From Geomonas propionica (lineage in GTDB: Bacteria > Desulfobacterota > Desulfuromonadia > Geobacterales > Geobacteraceae), in NCBI RefSeq assembly GCF_016458235.1, contig NZ_JAEMHK010000007.1:1-64000 (forward strand): a stretch of DNA of 64,000 bases, written 5' to 3'. The position numbers were made by a program, and so were the translations under genes. This document shows, piece by piece, positions 1-8,881 of this stretch. The notes beneath the pieces were generated by a model. That model saw only the letters and a program-made list of their open reading frames with translations. It did not search any database and had not been told where the DNA came from. The first letter of the stretch is position 1; the number at the start of each line of letters is the position of its first letter.

Positions 1-167
1 TCACGGCAATCCTACTGTTTAGGTGCGACAGAAAACGTCTTAAAAAGCAATCTGCTGAAGATTAGCGCTAATCGGCTAAATTTATGCCTGACAGATGCAA
101 GCAATTTGATGATATATGATCATCTTACCCCGGCAGGTTTAAGGGGCGGCGCAGCACTGAGGTGGCA

Positions 168-842
168 ATGACCAGAGTAAACGAGAACGAGGGGGGTGTT
201 GCTAAGGCTGTGAGGTCCCGCTGGCCCTCGCTCTGTGCATTGTTGGCGCTTGGTGGCCTGTATGCGGCATTGCCTTCCTCTTTGCTGCTGGGCGGCCCGC
301 GCTGGCTCCTTCTGGCTATCGTCTCCGTACTTGCAGTGCCACTTGTCGTCACGCATTACAAGGGGGCTCACGATACCAACCAAGTGATAGGGTTCCTTCT
401 AAACGGCGTGGTGACGGCGACCATGATCATCTCGTTAGTCTTACTGATAAGAGCCCTGCCGCTTCACCTGGAAAAACCGCAAGAACTGCTGCAGTCCGCT
501 GCGGCACTGTGGCTCCCCAATATCCTGGTCTTCGCTTCCTGGTACTGGAGGCTTGACGCCGGCGGCCCGCACCATCGAGCTCAACGCCAGGAACACCTCA
601 ATGGGGCATTTCTTTTTCCCCAGATGACATTGCCCCCTGAGAGGAAACACGCTGCAGGTTTGCATGAGTGGACACCGAATTTTGTGGATTACCTGTTCCT
701 GGCCTTCAACACCTCGACAGCCTTCTCGCCGACCGATGTCCCCGTCCTGTCGCGTTGGGCCAAGGTTTTGATGATGCTGCAGTCGATGATCTCTTTGCTG
801 GTGATAGCTCTGCTTGCGGCACGGGCGGTCAACATCCTGTGA
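168..842 (+). CDS. Conserved multi-pass membrane protein
   Basis: Integral membrane protein of 224 residues with about five hydrophobic segments (roughly residues 20-38, 45-63, 75-97, 110-128 and 198-220). The most distinctive stretch, around residues 170-195, reads NFVDYLFLAFNTSTAFSPTD and is followed by a terminal helix. Its layout recalls the pore loop plus last helix of small ion-channel-like proteins, but I see no canonical filter, so the function is unknown. I chose ATG 168 because GAGG at 158-161 sits at good spacing; a GTG at 162 would overlap that site. No clear operon partner, although the lipoprotein gene follows after 59 bases on the same strand. Confidence 0.7.
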   Translation: MTRVNENEGGVAKAVRSRWPSLCALLALGGLYAALPSSLLLGGPRWLLLAIVSVLAVPLVVTHYKGAHDTNQVIGFLLNGVVTATMIISLVLLIRALPLHLEKPQELLQSAAALWLPNILVFASWYWRLDAGGPHHRAQRQEHLNGAFLFPQMTLPPERKHAAGLHEWTPNFVDYLFLAFNTSTAFSPTDVPVLSRWAKVLMMLQSMISLLVIALLAARAVNIL

Positions 843-901
843 CATCCGGGAGTTGTAATGGAACCTCCAGATGCACCAGCCTTTTTCAGTGGAGGATCGA
901 G

Positions 902-1105
902 ATGGGCACGACTTTTAAGTTGGTTTCGGTCATTTCAGCGCTGCTGATCGTCGGTTGCGCCGGTAGCAGCGTAAAGCGAGGCCTGTACGAGGGAATAAAG
1001 GTGCAGAGGGACCTGCACGCAACTCCCTCGGAGAGAGCGGACCGCGGCGAGTCCCCCGATTACCAGAGCTACGAACGGATGAGAAAGGAGCGGCTGCCCC
1101 AGTGA
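902..1105 (+). CDS. Small lipoprotein, unknown function
   Basis: A 67-residue protein with a hydrophobic N-terminus and a lipobox ending in IVGC at Cys19, so it is expected to be lipid-anchored in the cell envelope. The mature part is short, charged and rich in Arg and Glu (ends RMRKERLPQ). An in-frame start further upstream at 668 would run through the preceding gene in another frame and would bury the signal peptide, so ATG 902 is preferred. It lies 21 bases ahead of the DUF2461 gene. I recognise no family. Confidence 0.6.
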   Translation: MGTTFKLVSVISALLIVGCAGSSVKRGLYEGIKVQRDLHATPSERADRGESPDYQSYERMRKERLPQ

Positions 1106-1125
1106 CTTTCGCGAAGGAAGGTAAA

Positions 1126-1809
1126 ATGATCGAAAAATTCGATGGATTTCCTCCAGCTACGTTTCAATTTCTAAGAGGCCTATGCGATAACAACCCAAAA
1201 GAATGGTTCGAACTTCACAAGTCGGATTACCAGAATTATGTTCTGAAGCCTTTACAATCATTAGCCGCGGGTTTAGGACCATTGATGCTGAGCATCGATC
1301 CTGATATTGAAGTTACTCCCTCTTTAAACAAGACAATCGCAAGAATATATCGGGATACCCGGTTCTCTAAGGACAAGTCCCCATACAAAACAAGCCACTG
1401 GATTACTTTCAAGCGCTCAAAGATTGAGTGGGTAGATAAGCCGGCATTCTTTATTGAAATCTCGCCATATTCATACCGTTACGGAATGGGCTTTTACAGC
1501 GCCAGCCGCGAGACAATGGACAGATTCAGAAAAGGAATCGACTCGCATCCAGCAAAGTTTCTCTCTGCAACTTCATTCTTCAAAAAGCAACGTGTTTTCA
1601 GTATTGAAGGGGACGAATACAAGCGGCCGCTGAAACCGGATCTTCCCGAGGAACTGCAACGTTGGTACAACAGAAAAAATCTTTATCTGGTCAGCAACAG
1701 GCAAGTAGAGGGAGGCAGCATTGAACAGGAAATATTCTCAGAATTAGTAAGCGGGTTCCAGACCATCGCTCCGTTCTATGAGTATCTGCGCAAAGTGGCG
1801 ACGTATTGA
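1126..1809 (+). CDS. DUF2461 family protein
   Basis: A 227-residue protein matching the DUF2461 (TIGR02453) pattern: N-terminal FDGFPPATFQFLRGL followed by NPKEWFELHKSDYQ, then the conserved block ARIYRDTRFSKDKSPYKT at about residues 74-91 and the FYIEISPYSYRYGMG-type strand. The biochemical role of the family is not known. ATG 1126 is preceded by GAAGGAAGG at 1113-1121; a GTG at 1102 would overlap the upstream stop. Base use is visibly more AT-rich than in neighbouring genes, suggesting recent acquisition. Confidence 0.8.
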   Translation: MIEKFDGFPPATFQFLRGLCDNNPKEWFELHKSDYQNYVLKPLQSLAAGLGPLMLSIDPDIEVTPSLNKTIARIYRDTRFSKDKSPYKTSHWITFKRSKIEWVDKPAFFIEISPYSYRYGMGFYSASRETMDRFRKGIDSHPAKFLSATSFFKKQRVFSIEGDEYKRPLKPDLPEELQRWYNRKNLYLVSNRQVEGGSIEQEIFSELVSGFQTIAPFYEYLRKVATY

Positions 1810-1943
1810 GGTGCACGACGTGGCCCTTGGGCATCGACTGGGGCTGGAAGACGCCGCTATGGTCAAGGCGTGGACTGGTGGATGGGAAAATTGAAACAAT
1901 CAAAAAGACGACAACAGATGGGGAGTTTGCCTCTCACAGACTG

Positions 1944-1980
1944 AAAACCGGAGCTCCTCGCGGGAGACTCCGGTTTTTTT
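1944..1980. terminator. Bidirectional intrinsic terminator
   Basis: Inverted repeat AAACCGGAG / CTCCGGTTT with a 14-base loop and a T7 tract on the plus strand (A-rich on the other side). It lies between the convergent DUF2461 gene and the GDSL esterase gene and can end transcripts from both. Confidence 0.85.
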
Positions 1981-1987
1981 ATGCAGA

Positions 1988-2947
1988 TTACTTCGCCAGC
2001 TCTGTCAGCGCCAGTTGCGCCATGATTCCGTGCACCTTTTCGGTGGGATGAATGCCGTCCCAGAAGATGAAGGTGTCGGGCTTGCTACAGACGTACGGAG
2101 GCGAGCCGGGTGTCAGGCAGGGGGTATTGACGACGCTCAAACCGAAACCTGCGGGGGCGCTGACGAGTTCGCCGAGCTTGTCATAAAAACTCACCCGCAC
2201 CACCTGCAGGTCGGATAGTTGGGCCAACATCGACGACAGCATATAGTCGAGGAGGAAGTTGTAATACTGAGACAACTGGTGCGCGGCAGCCGCGGCCCCC
2301 GGCATCGCTTGGTCCGTGGCGATGAGCGCCGGGGTGAGCGAAAGGTCCGGGGCGTTGCATATCAGGAACTTCCTGGCCCCGGCATTGTAGAGAGCGACTA
2401 TGTTCCGCTGCAGCGAGCTAACCGCCTGCTCAACGATGGCCGGGTCCTGTGCCTCCAGGGCGTCCCGGATGTCGTTGCTGCCGAATTCCACTACATAGAG
2501 TGCGTTCTGCGGTGCTTGGCCGTCGAACACGTTGAGGAAGGTGGTGACCTCGAAGGTGATCGTCGCCTCACCTGCCTTGTCATGCGCCCTGGCGCCACCG
2601 ACGGCATAGTTGGTCGCATTGAGCCCGAGCTGCCGGAATGCAGGCCGGGTGTTCCCCGAGAGGGAGTATTGCCGCGCGAGTTGCTCCACCCAGGTCGCAC
2701 CGTTACTGAAGTGGTGCCCGCCCCGCGCATACGGCATTTCAGGGACCAGGAGTTGGTCCAGCAACGGGTAGGGAGGGGTGTTCGACGTCCCCAGAAAAAC
2801 GAAAGCGTTACCGGGATCGGAAAGGCTGTCGCCGAACACTACAATGCGGTCGAAGGACGTCTGCGCCGAGGCCCATGCCGGCACCATGAGCACGAGGGCC
2901 AGCAAAAGCCCCAGAATCGTCCACCTCTTGTTGTGGATCTTGGCCAT
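1988..2947 (-). CDS. Secreted GDSL (SGNH) esterase/lipase
   Basis: A 319-residue serine esterase of the GDSL/SGNH superfamily, expected to hydrolyse ester or lipid substrates outside the cytoplasm. A classic signal peptide ends around residue 28 (VPAWASA). Block I VVFGDSLSDPGNAF places the nucleophile at Ser41; block III is seen as VVEFGSNDI; the C-terminal WDGIHPT supplies Asp297 and His300. ATG 2947 is preceded by a strong AAAGGAGGA. The upstream 200 bases hold no other gene. Substrate cannot be deduced. The layout is that of the secreted plant-type/phospholipase GDSL group, not the small TesA-type. Confidence 0.85.
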   Translation of the reverse strand: MAKIHNKRWTILGLLLALVLMVPAWASAQTSFDRIVVFGDSLSDPGNAFVFLGTSNTPPYPLLDQLLVPEMPYARGGHHFSNGATWVEQLARQYSLSGNTRPAFRQLGLNATNYAVGGARAHDKAGEATITFEVTTFLNVFDGQAPQNALYVVEFGSNDIRDALEAQDPAIVEQAVSSLQRNIVALYNAGARKFLICNAPDLSLTPALIATDQAMPGAAAAAHQLSQYYNFLLDYMLSSMLAQLSDLQVVRVSFYDKLGELVSAPAGFGLSVVNTPCLTPGSPPYVCSKPDTFIFWDGIHPTEKVHGIMAQLALTELAK

Positions 2948-3298
2948 AGAATCCTCCTTTGTAGTCACTGCAAAGTGAAACCAGCCAAGGAACGTATTCC
3001 TGCGCCTCTTGTCATCCCTCCTTTCCGCAGGTGTAACGACAACAAGTGTAAGGCTTTCCGTCATATCTTCAAGTCATCCCACCTTCAACCGCCACCCGGG
3101 CCATACCGGAAGCAGCGTTCAGGACGCGCTGCTCTCGCACTTCGACTTTGACAGGAATGACGCATGTCTATATATTGCGATTATTTACCGGGTCAAATGA
3201 GATTCACCTATGCGCGCCGCTTTTCTCGGGCGGAGGCGAGGAGGATGGATGTTGACGGGATGATCTGGTGCGATTTCAATCTTCAGGAGGCAGTTGCA

Positions 3299-3808
3299 AT
3301 GTTATTTCGTTACCTTTCGTCGCTGTTGCTCTTTCCCCTTCTCGCAGGCTGTGCCATCGGTGTGCCGCAAAATCGACAAGAGTTCGTGACCATGTACAAA
3401 GACGCCAAGATTTTCGGCAAGGCGGAGCATTTCACCATCAACCGGCCCGCCAAAGCGGTCACCGCCGACGTGAAGGCGTTCGCTCAGAAGTGCCTCAACG
3501 TCCGGGTAGTAGACCCGCCCAACTACGCCCTCAAGGAAACAGGAGGTTCGACGACTTTCCGTCCCAAAGTTGAGACGGCCGGCAAGGAGATGACGACGCT
3601 TTCGCTGCAGGAGGAGTATAACGACCATCAGATGTCTGGCGCGCCCGTGGAGGGGCTCTACACCTTGGTGGCAGAGATGCGCCCGGCAGGGAAAGGCAGG
3701 ACGGAGCTGGACATCTACCACGCCAGGCGGGGCAAGATCGCTGATCCGCTCAAACAGTGGGCCGAAGGCGACAAGTGCGCCTGCCCGTCCCTCAATCGAG
3801 GCTGGTAA
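3299..3808 (+). CDS. Lipoprotein, unknown function
   Basis: A 169-residue envelope lipoprotein with signal peptide MLFRYLSSLLLFPLLAGC and lipobox LAGC. The mature domain (TMYKDAKIFGKAEHFTINRP..., then a Cys at KCLNVRV) resembles a family of Geobacter-type hypothetical proteins that I cannot name. ATG 3299 was chosen because AGGAGG lies at 3285-3290 with 8 bases of spacing and because this start opens directly on the signal peptide; an upstream in-frame start at 3164 would bury it. The gene ends 68 bases before the enoyl-CoA hydratase. Confidence 0.7.
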   Translation: MLFRYLSSLLLFPLLAGCAIGVPQNRQEFVTMYKDAKIFGKAEHFTINRPAKAVTADVKAFAQKCLNVRVVDPPNYALKETGGSTTFRPKVETAGKEMTTLSLQEEYNDHQMSGAPVEGLYTLVAEMRPAGKGRTELDIYHARRGKIADPLKQWAEGDKCACPSLNRGW

Positions 3809-3876
3809 GAAAGAGTGGTATACTCATCCGTCAAGAGCGGACTGTCACAGAGACATGATGTCATGAAGGAGGGGGA

Positions 3877-4659
3877 ATGGACCTGAAGAACCTGCTGCTT
3901 GAAGTAACTGACAGCATCGCGACGGTGACGGTGAACCGTCCCTCGGCGATGAATGCCATGACGCCGGAGACCCTGGCGGAACTGCAACTTGTGGTCGCCG
4001 AGATCGAGCGTAACGACGAGGTGCGCGCCGCGATAATCACCGGGGCGGGCGCCAAGGCGTTTATCGCGGGCGCCGACATCGCGCTCATGCGGGATATGAC
4101 CTCGACCCAGGCGCGGGAACTGGCGCTCATGGCCCATGGCATCTATGCGGCCATTGAACGATCGTCGAAACCGTTCATCGCTGCCGTCAACGGCTATGCC
4201 CTGGGCGGCGGCTGCGAACTGGCCATGGCCTGCGATATCCGCATCGCCTCCGACAACGCCCGCTTCGGCCAGCCCGAGATCAACATCGGCATCCTCCCCG
4301 GCTTCGGCGGCTCGCAGCGTCTCCCCAGGCTGGTCGGGAAGGGGCGGGCGCTCGAGATCATCCTCACCGGCGACATGGTCGATGCCGCGGAAGCGCTCCG
4401 TATCGGCCTGGTGAACCGGGTGGTACCGCAGGACGAGTTGCTGGACGAGGCGCGCAAGCTGGCGGCGAAGATCGCGTCCAAGGGGCGTGTGGCCATGAGG
4501 CTGTGCAAGGAGGCGGTGGTAAACGGACTGGAGATGGACCTGGTCCGGGCCTGCGCCTACGAAGCGGAACTCTTCGGCTACAGTTTCGCAACGGCCGACC
4601 AGAAAGAGGGGATGGGCGCCTTTCTGGAAAAGCGGGCGCCGGTTTTCCAGGACCGCTGA
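3877..4659 (+). CDS. Enoyl-CoA hydratase/isomerase (crotonase)
   Basis: Crotonase-fold protein of 260 residues, usual family length. Expected to hydrate 2-enoyl-CoA thioesters in fatty-acid, amino-acid or aromatic degradation. The acyl-CoA oxyanion-hole regions AFIAGADI (62-68) and NGYALGGGCELAM (105-117) are intact, and both catalytic glutamates of true hydratases are present, at Glu114 (GGGCELA) and Glu134 (GQPEINIGILPG). GGAGGGGG precedes ATG 3877. It stands alone, followed by a methyltransferase gene; no other beta-oxidation gene is nearby, so the exact substrate is open (crotonyl-CoA-like substrates are common). Confidence 0.9.
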   Translation: MDLKNLLLEVTDSIATVTVNRPSAMNAMTPETLAELQLVVAEIERNDEVRAAIITGAGAKAFIAGADIALMRDMTSTQARELALMAHGIYAAIERSSKPFIAAVNGYALGGGCELAMACDIRIASDNARFGQPEINIGILPGFGGSQRLPRLVGKGRALEIILTGDMVDAAEALRIGLVNRVVPQDELLDEARKLAAKIASKGRVAMRLCKEAVVNGLEMDLVRACAYEAELFGYSFATADQKEGMGAFLEKRAPVFQDR

Positions 4660-4721
4660 TCGGCCGCGTGATCTGTGCGGGATCATGGCATGGCGTGACT
4701 GATATTCGAGGAGGGGGGATG

Positions 4722-5492
4722 ATGTCGAACGAGGCGCAGACGCACCAGGAGAAGATTATCGAGCAATTCTCGCAGCAGGCGGTACCGTTCACGCAGGTGC
4801 CGGGGCATCACGACGCGATGCAGATCCTGCTGGAACTCTCCGGAACCGGCGCTGAGGATGAAGTCCTGGACGTTGCGTGTGGCCCGGGGATGGTCGCCTG
4901 CGAGTTCGCCAAACGCGCGCAGCATGTTACGGGAGTCGACATCACGCCGGCCATGATCGAGCAGGCAAGGCTGCGCCAAGAGGAGCAGCGGCTATCGAAC
5001 CTCTCGTGGGAGGTCGGCAATGCCGTGCCGCTGGCGTACCCGGACAACTCGTTTTCCCTGGTGCTCACCCGCTACAGCTTCCACCATTTGCTGGATCCGC
5101 AGGCAGCCCTCTTCGAGATGATCCGCGTCTGCCGGCCGGGTGGCACGGTGATGGTGGCCGATGTCGCCATGCCTGCGGCAAAATCGGCGGCCTACGATCA
5201 TCTGGAGCTGATCCGCGACCCTTCCCACACCCATGCCTTGACCGACGCGGAGTTCGAGTTGCTGTTCCAGCGCTCCGGCCTGGCCGACTGCCGCCGTAGC
5301 GCCTACGGCGTTGACATCGAGCTGGAAACGCAGATAAAGGCTTCCTTCCCCAAGCCCGGAGACGACCAGGTGATGAGGGAGATGGTGACCGCCGATGTGG
5401 GCGTCGACAGCTTAGGCATCAACGCCCGCGAGGAAGCCGGCCAGATCGTCTATACCGTGCCGATTGCTGTTTATGCGGGGAGGAAAAGGTAA
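4722..5492 (+). CDS. Class I SAM-dependent methyltransferase
   Basis: A 256-residue methyltransferase of the UbiE/Methyltransf_11 type. SAM motif I is VLDVACGPGMVACEFA (about residues 47-62), the acidic motif II follows as VTGVDITPAMIEQAR, and motif III is near RVCRPGGTVMVADVAMP. Substrate unknown; the C-terminal half (ELETQIKASFPKPGDD) carries no diagnostic signature. Two ATG codons lie in tandem (4719 and 4722); AGGAGG at 4709-4714 is better spaced from 4722. It lies 62 bases after the crotonase gene and could be cotranscribed with it. Confidence 0.85.
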   Translation: MSNEAQTHQEKIIEQFSQQAVPFTQVPGHHDAMQILLELSGTGAEDEVLDVACGPGMVACEFAKRAQHVTGVDITPAMIEQARLRQEEQRLSNLSWEVGNAVPLAYPDNSFSLVLTRYSFHHLLDPQAALFEMIRVCRPGGTVMVADVAMPAAKSAAYDHLELIRDPSHTHALTDAEFELLFQRSGLADCRRSAYGVDIELETQIKASFPKPGDDQVMREMVTADVGVDSLGINAREEAGQIVYTVPIAVYAGRKR

Positions 5493-5505
5493 AAGCGAGG
5501 TGGAG

Positions 5506-5829
5506 CTATTGGGTCAGGGCTGCGGCGTGTTTTTGTGTCAGCACCACGTAGTGGTCTAGAATATTTTTACGGAAGTTCTCTGGTACCTCATCCCATACCA
5601 TCACGTCGACACGGAACGGCAAAGAGCTTTCCTCAAACGCCTCTTTCAGCGCAGTCACGCGTTCGCGCTGCGCACGCCCGATGAACAAAACCAAGTCCAG
5701 ATCTGACGCGGGGCGGGACGTTCCTTTGACCCGTGAGCCGTAGGCCCATACTTCGGTGTCCGGAATGTAGCTGCTGAGCAGAGTCAGAACGGACTCACGC
5801 TGGTCCGGTGTGATATCTATAGAGGCCAC
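5506..5829 (-). CDS. mntA: MntA-type nucleotidyltransferase antitoxin
   Basis: A 107-residue minimal nucleotidyltransferase. It shows the GSX10DXD motif of the MNT family (YGSRVKGTSRPASDLDLVLF) with the third acidic residue in RVDVMVWDE. In the characterised HepT/MntA systems the MNT protein is the antitoxin and transfers AMP to a tyrosine of the HEPN partner. The HepT gene lies immediately upstream: its TAG stop overlaps a GTG start at 5829 by one base (TAGTG), with GGGA just before it. An alternative GTG at 5838 lacks a ribosome site. Base composition is lower in GC than the flanks, as expected for a mobile toxin-antitoxin pair. Confidence 0.85.
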   Translation of the reverse strand: MASIDITPDQRESVLTLLSSYIPDTEVWAYGSRVKGTSRPASDLDLVLFIGRAQRERVTALKEAFEESSLPFRVDVMVWDEVPENFRKNILDHYVVLTQKHAAALTQ

Positions 5830-6245
5830 TATTCCCACGTAGCACCAGTCATGGTCTCGTAAAGGTCAATGGCATCCTCGATGAAATCCCCCATCAGCTT
5901 CAGGCATTCTTCCGCTTTTTCCCCGCTGTAATCGTGGGAGGTGTCGACACGGGCCTGAGCGTATCCCAGCCACCTTTCCACCGAACGAAAGAGCTTATTC
6001 TCGAAGCCAAGGCGGAAAATGGGTTTGGGACTGTTGGGCACGTCAGGAAGGCCCAGTTCTTCCATTAAGTAACGCTTGAGGATCTTCCACAGGCAGTCAT
6101 AGCAGGTCTCAAAGCGGTGTACGACCGATTCCGCCAGCGCCTCCCTGTCCAACTCGGGAAGGTTGCGCTCACTAGAGCTGCTGTAATTTGCAAATTGCAG
6201 CTCAAGATGCTTGAGTGACTTATTGAATTTATCGTAATCGATCAC
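5829..6245 (-). CDS. hepT: HepT-like HEPN ribonuclease toxin (HI0074 family)
   Basis: A 138-residue all-helical protein of the HI0074/nucleotidyltransferase-substrate-binding family, a HEPN-fold group. The HEPN catalytic motif is intact as RVDTSHDY, which fits RX4HXY: Arg and His are the RNase residues, and the Tyr is the known AMPylation target in HepT. Together with the adjacent MNT gene this is a type VII toxin-antitoxin module. A TTG at 6251 also opens the frame, but it overlaps the ribosome site; GGAGGT at 6251-6256 is placed 5 bases ahead of a GTG at 6245, so I prefer 6245. Confidence 0.85.
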   Translation of the reverse strand: MIDYDKFNKSLKHLELQFANYSSSSERNLPELDREALAESVVHRFETCYDCLWKILKRYLMEELGLPDVPNSPKPIFRLGFENKLFRSVERWLGYAQARVDTSHDYSGEKAEECLKLMGDFIEDAIDLYETMTGATWE

Positions 6246-6251
6246 GCACAA

Positions 6252-6593
6252 CCTCCATGACCATCCATCATCTTTGCCATTACTTGGCCTTGTCCAGGCG
6301 ATCTCAAATGCTGCTGCAGATTCTTTAGTGCTCCGCTTATTGGCACGCCCGGAAAGCTACTGTAACTTAGCAGGTTTTTTGAGGTTATTCCAGTCAATAT
6401 CTAGGTCCTTGCCAGGCATCGATGATCGGCAGATTGTGCCCCGTCTCGCTTCCCTGCTGCTGGTGAGAATGTCTATCTAACAAACAAAGGGGGACCGCGC
6501 AATCGGGTCCCCCTTTTTATTTACTGTTATTTCTTCTTTACTGTTTGCCCAGCCTGTCTCTGCTGGTCTGCGCAGGAGTGACCCCGCTACTTG
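6252..6593. other. Gene-free stretch
   Basis: No convincing gene. A 68-codon plus-strand frame at 6274-6480 has no ribosome site and no recognisable features. The only clear element is the terminator at 6486-6518, about 75 bases beyond the stop of nrdJ. The leftmost part contains the HepT leader. Confidence 0.6.
6486..6518. terminator. Intrinsic terminator after nrdJ
   Basis: Stem AAAGGGGGACC / GGTCCCCCTTT with an 8-9 base loop, followed by T tracts on both strands. It lies downstream of nrdJ (minus strand) and probably ends that transcript; it could also work on the plus strand. Confidence 0.85.
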
Positions 6594-8828
6594 CTAGGCA
6601 CACTCGGAGTAGCCGCAGACGCGGCAGACGGCGCAGCCGCCTTCGTGCTCGACGACACCGCCGCACTCGGGGCAGGCGCCCCTCTCGAACGACGGGGCCT
6701 CGATCACTTCAGCATGACCGGTGATGGCCAGGTGCGCCTGGATCGCTTTCGCGACGGCGTCGGCGCAGGAAAGGACCTTGTTGTCGCCGAAACCGCTCGG
6801 GCTGTGGCAGGAGATGCCGAGGAGCTGCTTCACGACCTGGCGCGCCTGCACGCCGCTTCTCCAGGCCAAGGACACCATGCGCCCGATGGCTTCGCTCTGG
6901 CTGGCTGCGCAGCCGCCCGCCTTGCCCATGGTGGTGAAGACTTCGAACAGGCCGCTGGCGTCTTCGTTGATGGTGATGTACAGCGGCCCGCAGCCGGTCT
7001 GCATCTGGTAGGTCCACCCTTTGAGCGCCTTGGGACGCTCGCGCTTGATGGCGCGCTTCTCTTCGGCGGTGAGCGCCACCGCGGCCTTGGGCTCTTCCTT
7101 CTTGCCTACGGAGAGGACCTGCTCGTCGCGGGAGCCGTCACGGTAGATGGTGACGCCCTTGCAGTTCATCTGGTAGGCGAGACGGTACACCTGCTCGACG
7201 TCGTCGATGGTAGCTTCCTGCGGGAAGTTCACGGTCTTGGACACGGCGTTGTCGGTGTGGCGCTGGAAGGCCGCCTGCATGGTGATGTGCTCTTCCGGCG
7301 TGATGTCGTGGGCGGTGACGAATACCTCACGCACATCCTCGGGGATGGCGCTGATGTCCTGCACGGTGCCGTGCTCGGCGATCCTCTGCATCAGCTCCTC
7401 GGAGTAGAAGCCCTGCTCCTTGGCGATTTTTTCGAAGAGCGGGTTCACTTCGACCAGGATGTTCTTGTCCATCACCTGGCGCACGAAGCTGACCGCGAAG
7501 AGCGGCTCGACGCCGGAAGAGGCGTTGGCGATGATGGAGATGGTGCCGGTCGGCGCGATGGTGGTGACCGTCGCGTTCCTGATCGGATCGCCGCCCGGGA
7601 CGTCGTAGATGCTACCCTTGAAGTTGGGGAAGGAGCCACGGGACTTGGCAAGCTCGCGGGAGGCGATTTTCCCTTCCTCGTTGATGAACTGCATCACCTT
7701 CTCGCCCAGTTCCGCGGACTCCTCGGAGCCGTAGGGGATGCCGAGCATGATCAGCATGTCGGCCCAACCCATGACGCCCAGGCCGATCTTGCGGTTGGAG
7801 CGGGTCATCTCGTCGATCTGCGGCAGCGGGTAGTTGTTCACCTCGATGACGTTGTCCAAAAAGTGCACGGAGGTGCGCACGGTCTCTTTCAGCTTGTCCC
7901 AGTCTACCTTGCCGTGGACCACCATCTTCCCCAGGTTGATGGAGCCCAGGTTGCAGGACTCGTACGGGAGAAGCGGCTGCTCCCCGCAGGGGTTGGTCGA
8001 CTCGATCTCGCCGATGTGCGGGGTCGGGTTGTCCTTGTTCAGGCGGTCCAGGAAGATGATGCCCGGCTCGCCGTTCTCCCAGGCCTGCTTCACGATGCGG
8101 GCGAACACCTTGCGCGCGTTCAGCGTGCCGGCCGGCTTCTTGTCACGCGGGTTGAATATGGTGTAGTCCTTGTCCGCGTCGACCGCCTTCATGAACTCCT
8201 CGGTGATCCCCACCGAGATGTTGAAGTTGTTCAGCTGGCGCTGGTCGTTCTTGCACATGATGAAGTCCATGATGTCGGGATGGTCGACACGCAGGATCGC
8301 CATGTTCGCGCCGCGGCGGGTGCCGCCCTGCTTGATGGTCTCGGTGGCGATGTCGAAGACGCGCATGAACGAGAGGGGGCCGCTGGAGATGCCGGTGGTG
8401 GACATGACCACGTCGTTGGCCGGGCGCAGGCGCGAGAAGGAGAAGCCGGTGCCACCGCCGGATTTGTGAATCAGCGCGGTGTTCTTGACGGATTCGAAGA
8501 TTTCCTCCATGCTGTCGCCCACCGGCAGTACGAAGCAGGCGGAAAGCTGCCCCAGTTCGCGGCCCGCGTTCATCAGGGTCGGGGAGTTGGGGAGGAACTC
8601 GAAGTTGGTCATCATGCTGTAGAACTTGTCCGACAGCGCGGAGATGTCCGCCTTCTTGTCGAACACGGAGTCCGCCTGCGCGATCGCGGTCGCCACGCGG
8701 CGGAACATGTCGGAGGCAGTCTCAAGGGGATTCCCGGCCTGGTCCCTCTTCAAATAACGCTTCTCGAGCACCGTCAGTGCATTCTTAGTGAGACCCGGGA
8801 TCTGACCCTTCTCGACTGTTTTCTTCAT
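6594..8828 (-). CDS. nrdJ: Adenosylcobalamin-dependent ribonucleotide reductase (class II)
   Basis: A 744-residue class II ribonucleotide reductase, which makes deoxyribonucleotides using coenzyme B12 without needing oxygen. Seen motifs include LSACFVLPVGDSMEEIF with the first redox Cys, the finger-loop NPCGEQPLLPYESCNLGSINL with the thiyl-radical Cys, and GLGVMGWADML. Residues 700-744 form a cysteine-rich tail (CPECGG...CAVCRVCGYSEC) of the zinc-ribbon/redox type usual in long NrdJ proteins. AAGGAGG lies a few bases before ATG 8828. The paired NrdR boxes at 8882-8928 indicate control by the NrdR repressor. No nrdAB or nrdDG is in the window. Confidence 0.95.
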   Translation of the reverse strand: MKKTVEKGQIPGLTKNALTVLEKRYLKRDQAGNPLETASDMFRRVATAIAQADSVFDKKADISALSDKFYSMMTNFEFLPNSPTLMNAGRELGQLSACFVLPVGDSMEEIFESVKNTALIHKSGGGTGFSFSRLRPANDVVMSTTGISSGPLSFMRVFDIATETIKQGGTRRGANMAILRVDHPDIMDFIMCKNDQRQLNNFNISVGITEEFMKAVDADKDYTIFNPRDKKPAGTLNARKVFARIVKQAWENGEPGIIFLDRLNKDNPTPHIGEIESTNPCGEQPLLPYESCNLGSINLGKMVVHGKVDWDKLKETVRTSVHFLDNVIEVNNYPLPQIDEMTRSNRKIGLGVMGWADMLIMLGIPYGSEESAELGEKVMQFINEEGKIASRELAKSRGSFPNFKGSIYDVPGGDPIRNATVTTIAPTGTISIIANASSGVEPLFAVSFVRQVMDKNILVEVNPLFEKIAKEQGFYSEELMQRIAEHGTVQDISAIPEDVREVFVTAHDITPEEHITMQAAFQRHTDNAVSKTVNFPQEATIDDVEQVYRLAYQMNCKGVTIYRDGSRDEQVLSVGKKEEPKAAVALTAEEKRAIKRERPKALKGWTYQMQTGCGPLYITINEDASGLFEVFTTMGKAGGCAASQSEAIGRMVSLAWRSGVQARQVVKQLLGISCHSPSGFGDNKVLSCADAVAKAIQAHLAITGHAEVIEAPSFERGACPECGGVVEHEGGCAVCRVCGYSECA

Positions 8829-8881
8829 AACCTTTTGTCCTCCTTGAGATATTCAACATGTAGCCATGTCATTTGCTTGGA

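Noticed and set aside
2948-3160. Possible second GEMM riboswitch upstream of the GDSL gene (contains GGAAAGCC on the minus strand)
   Set aside because: Only the short receptor-like word matches; the paired stems of the aptamer are missing.
6274-6480. Small 68-codon frame
   Set aside because: No ribosome site and no family; ends immediately before the terminator by chance.
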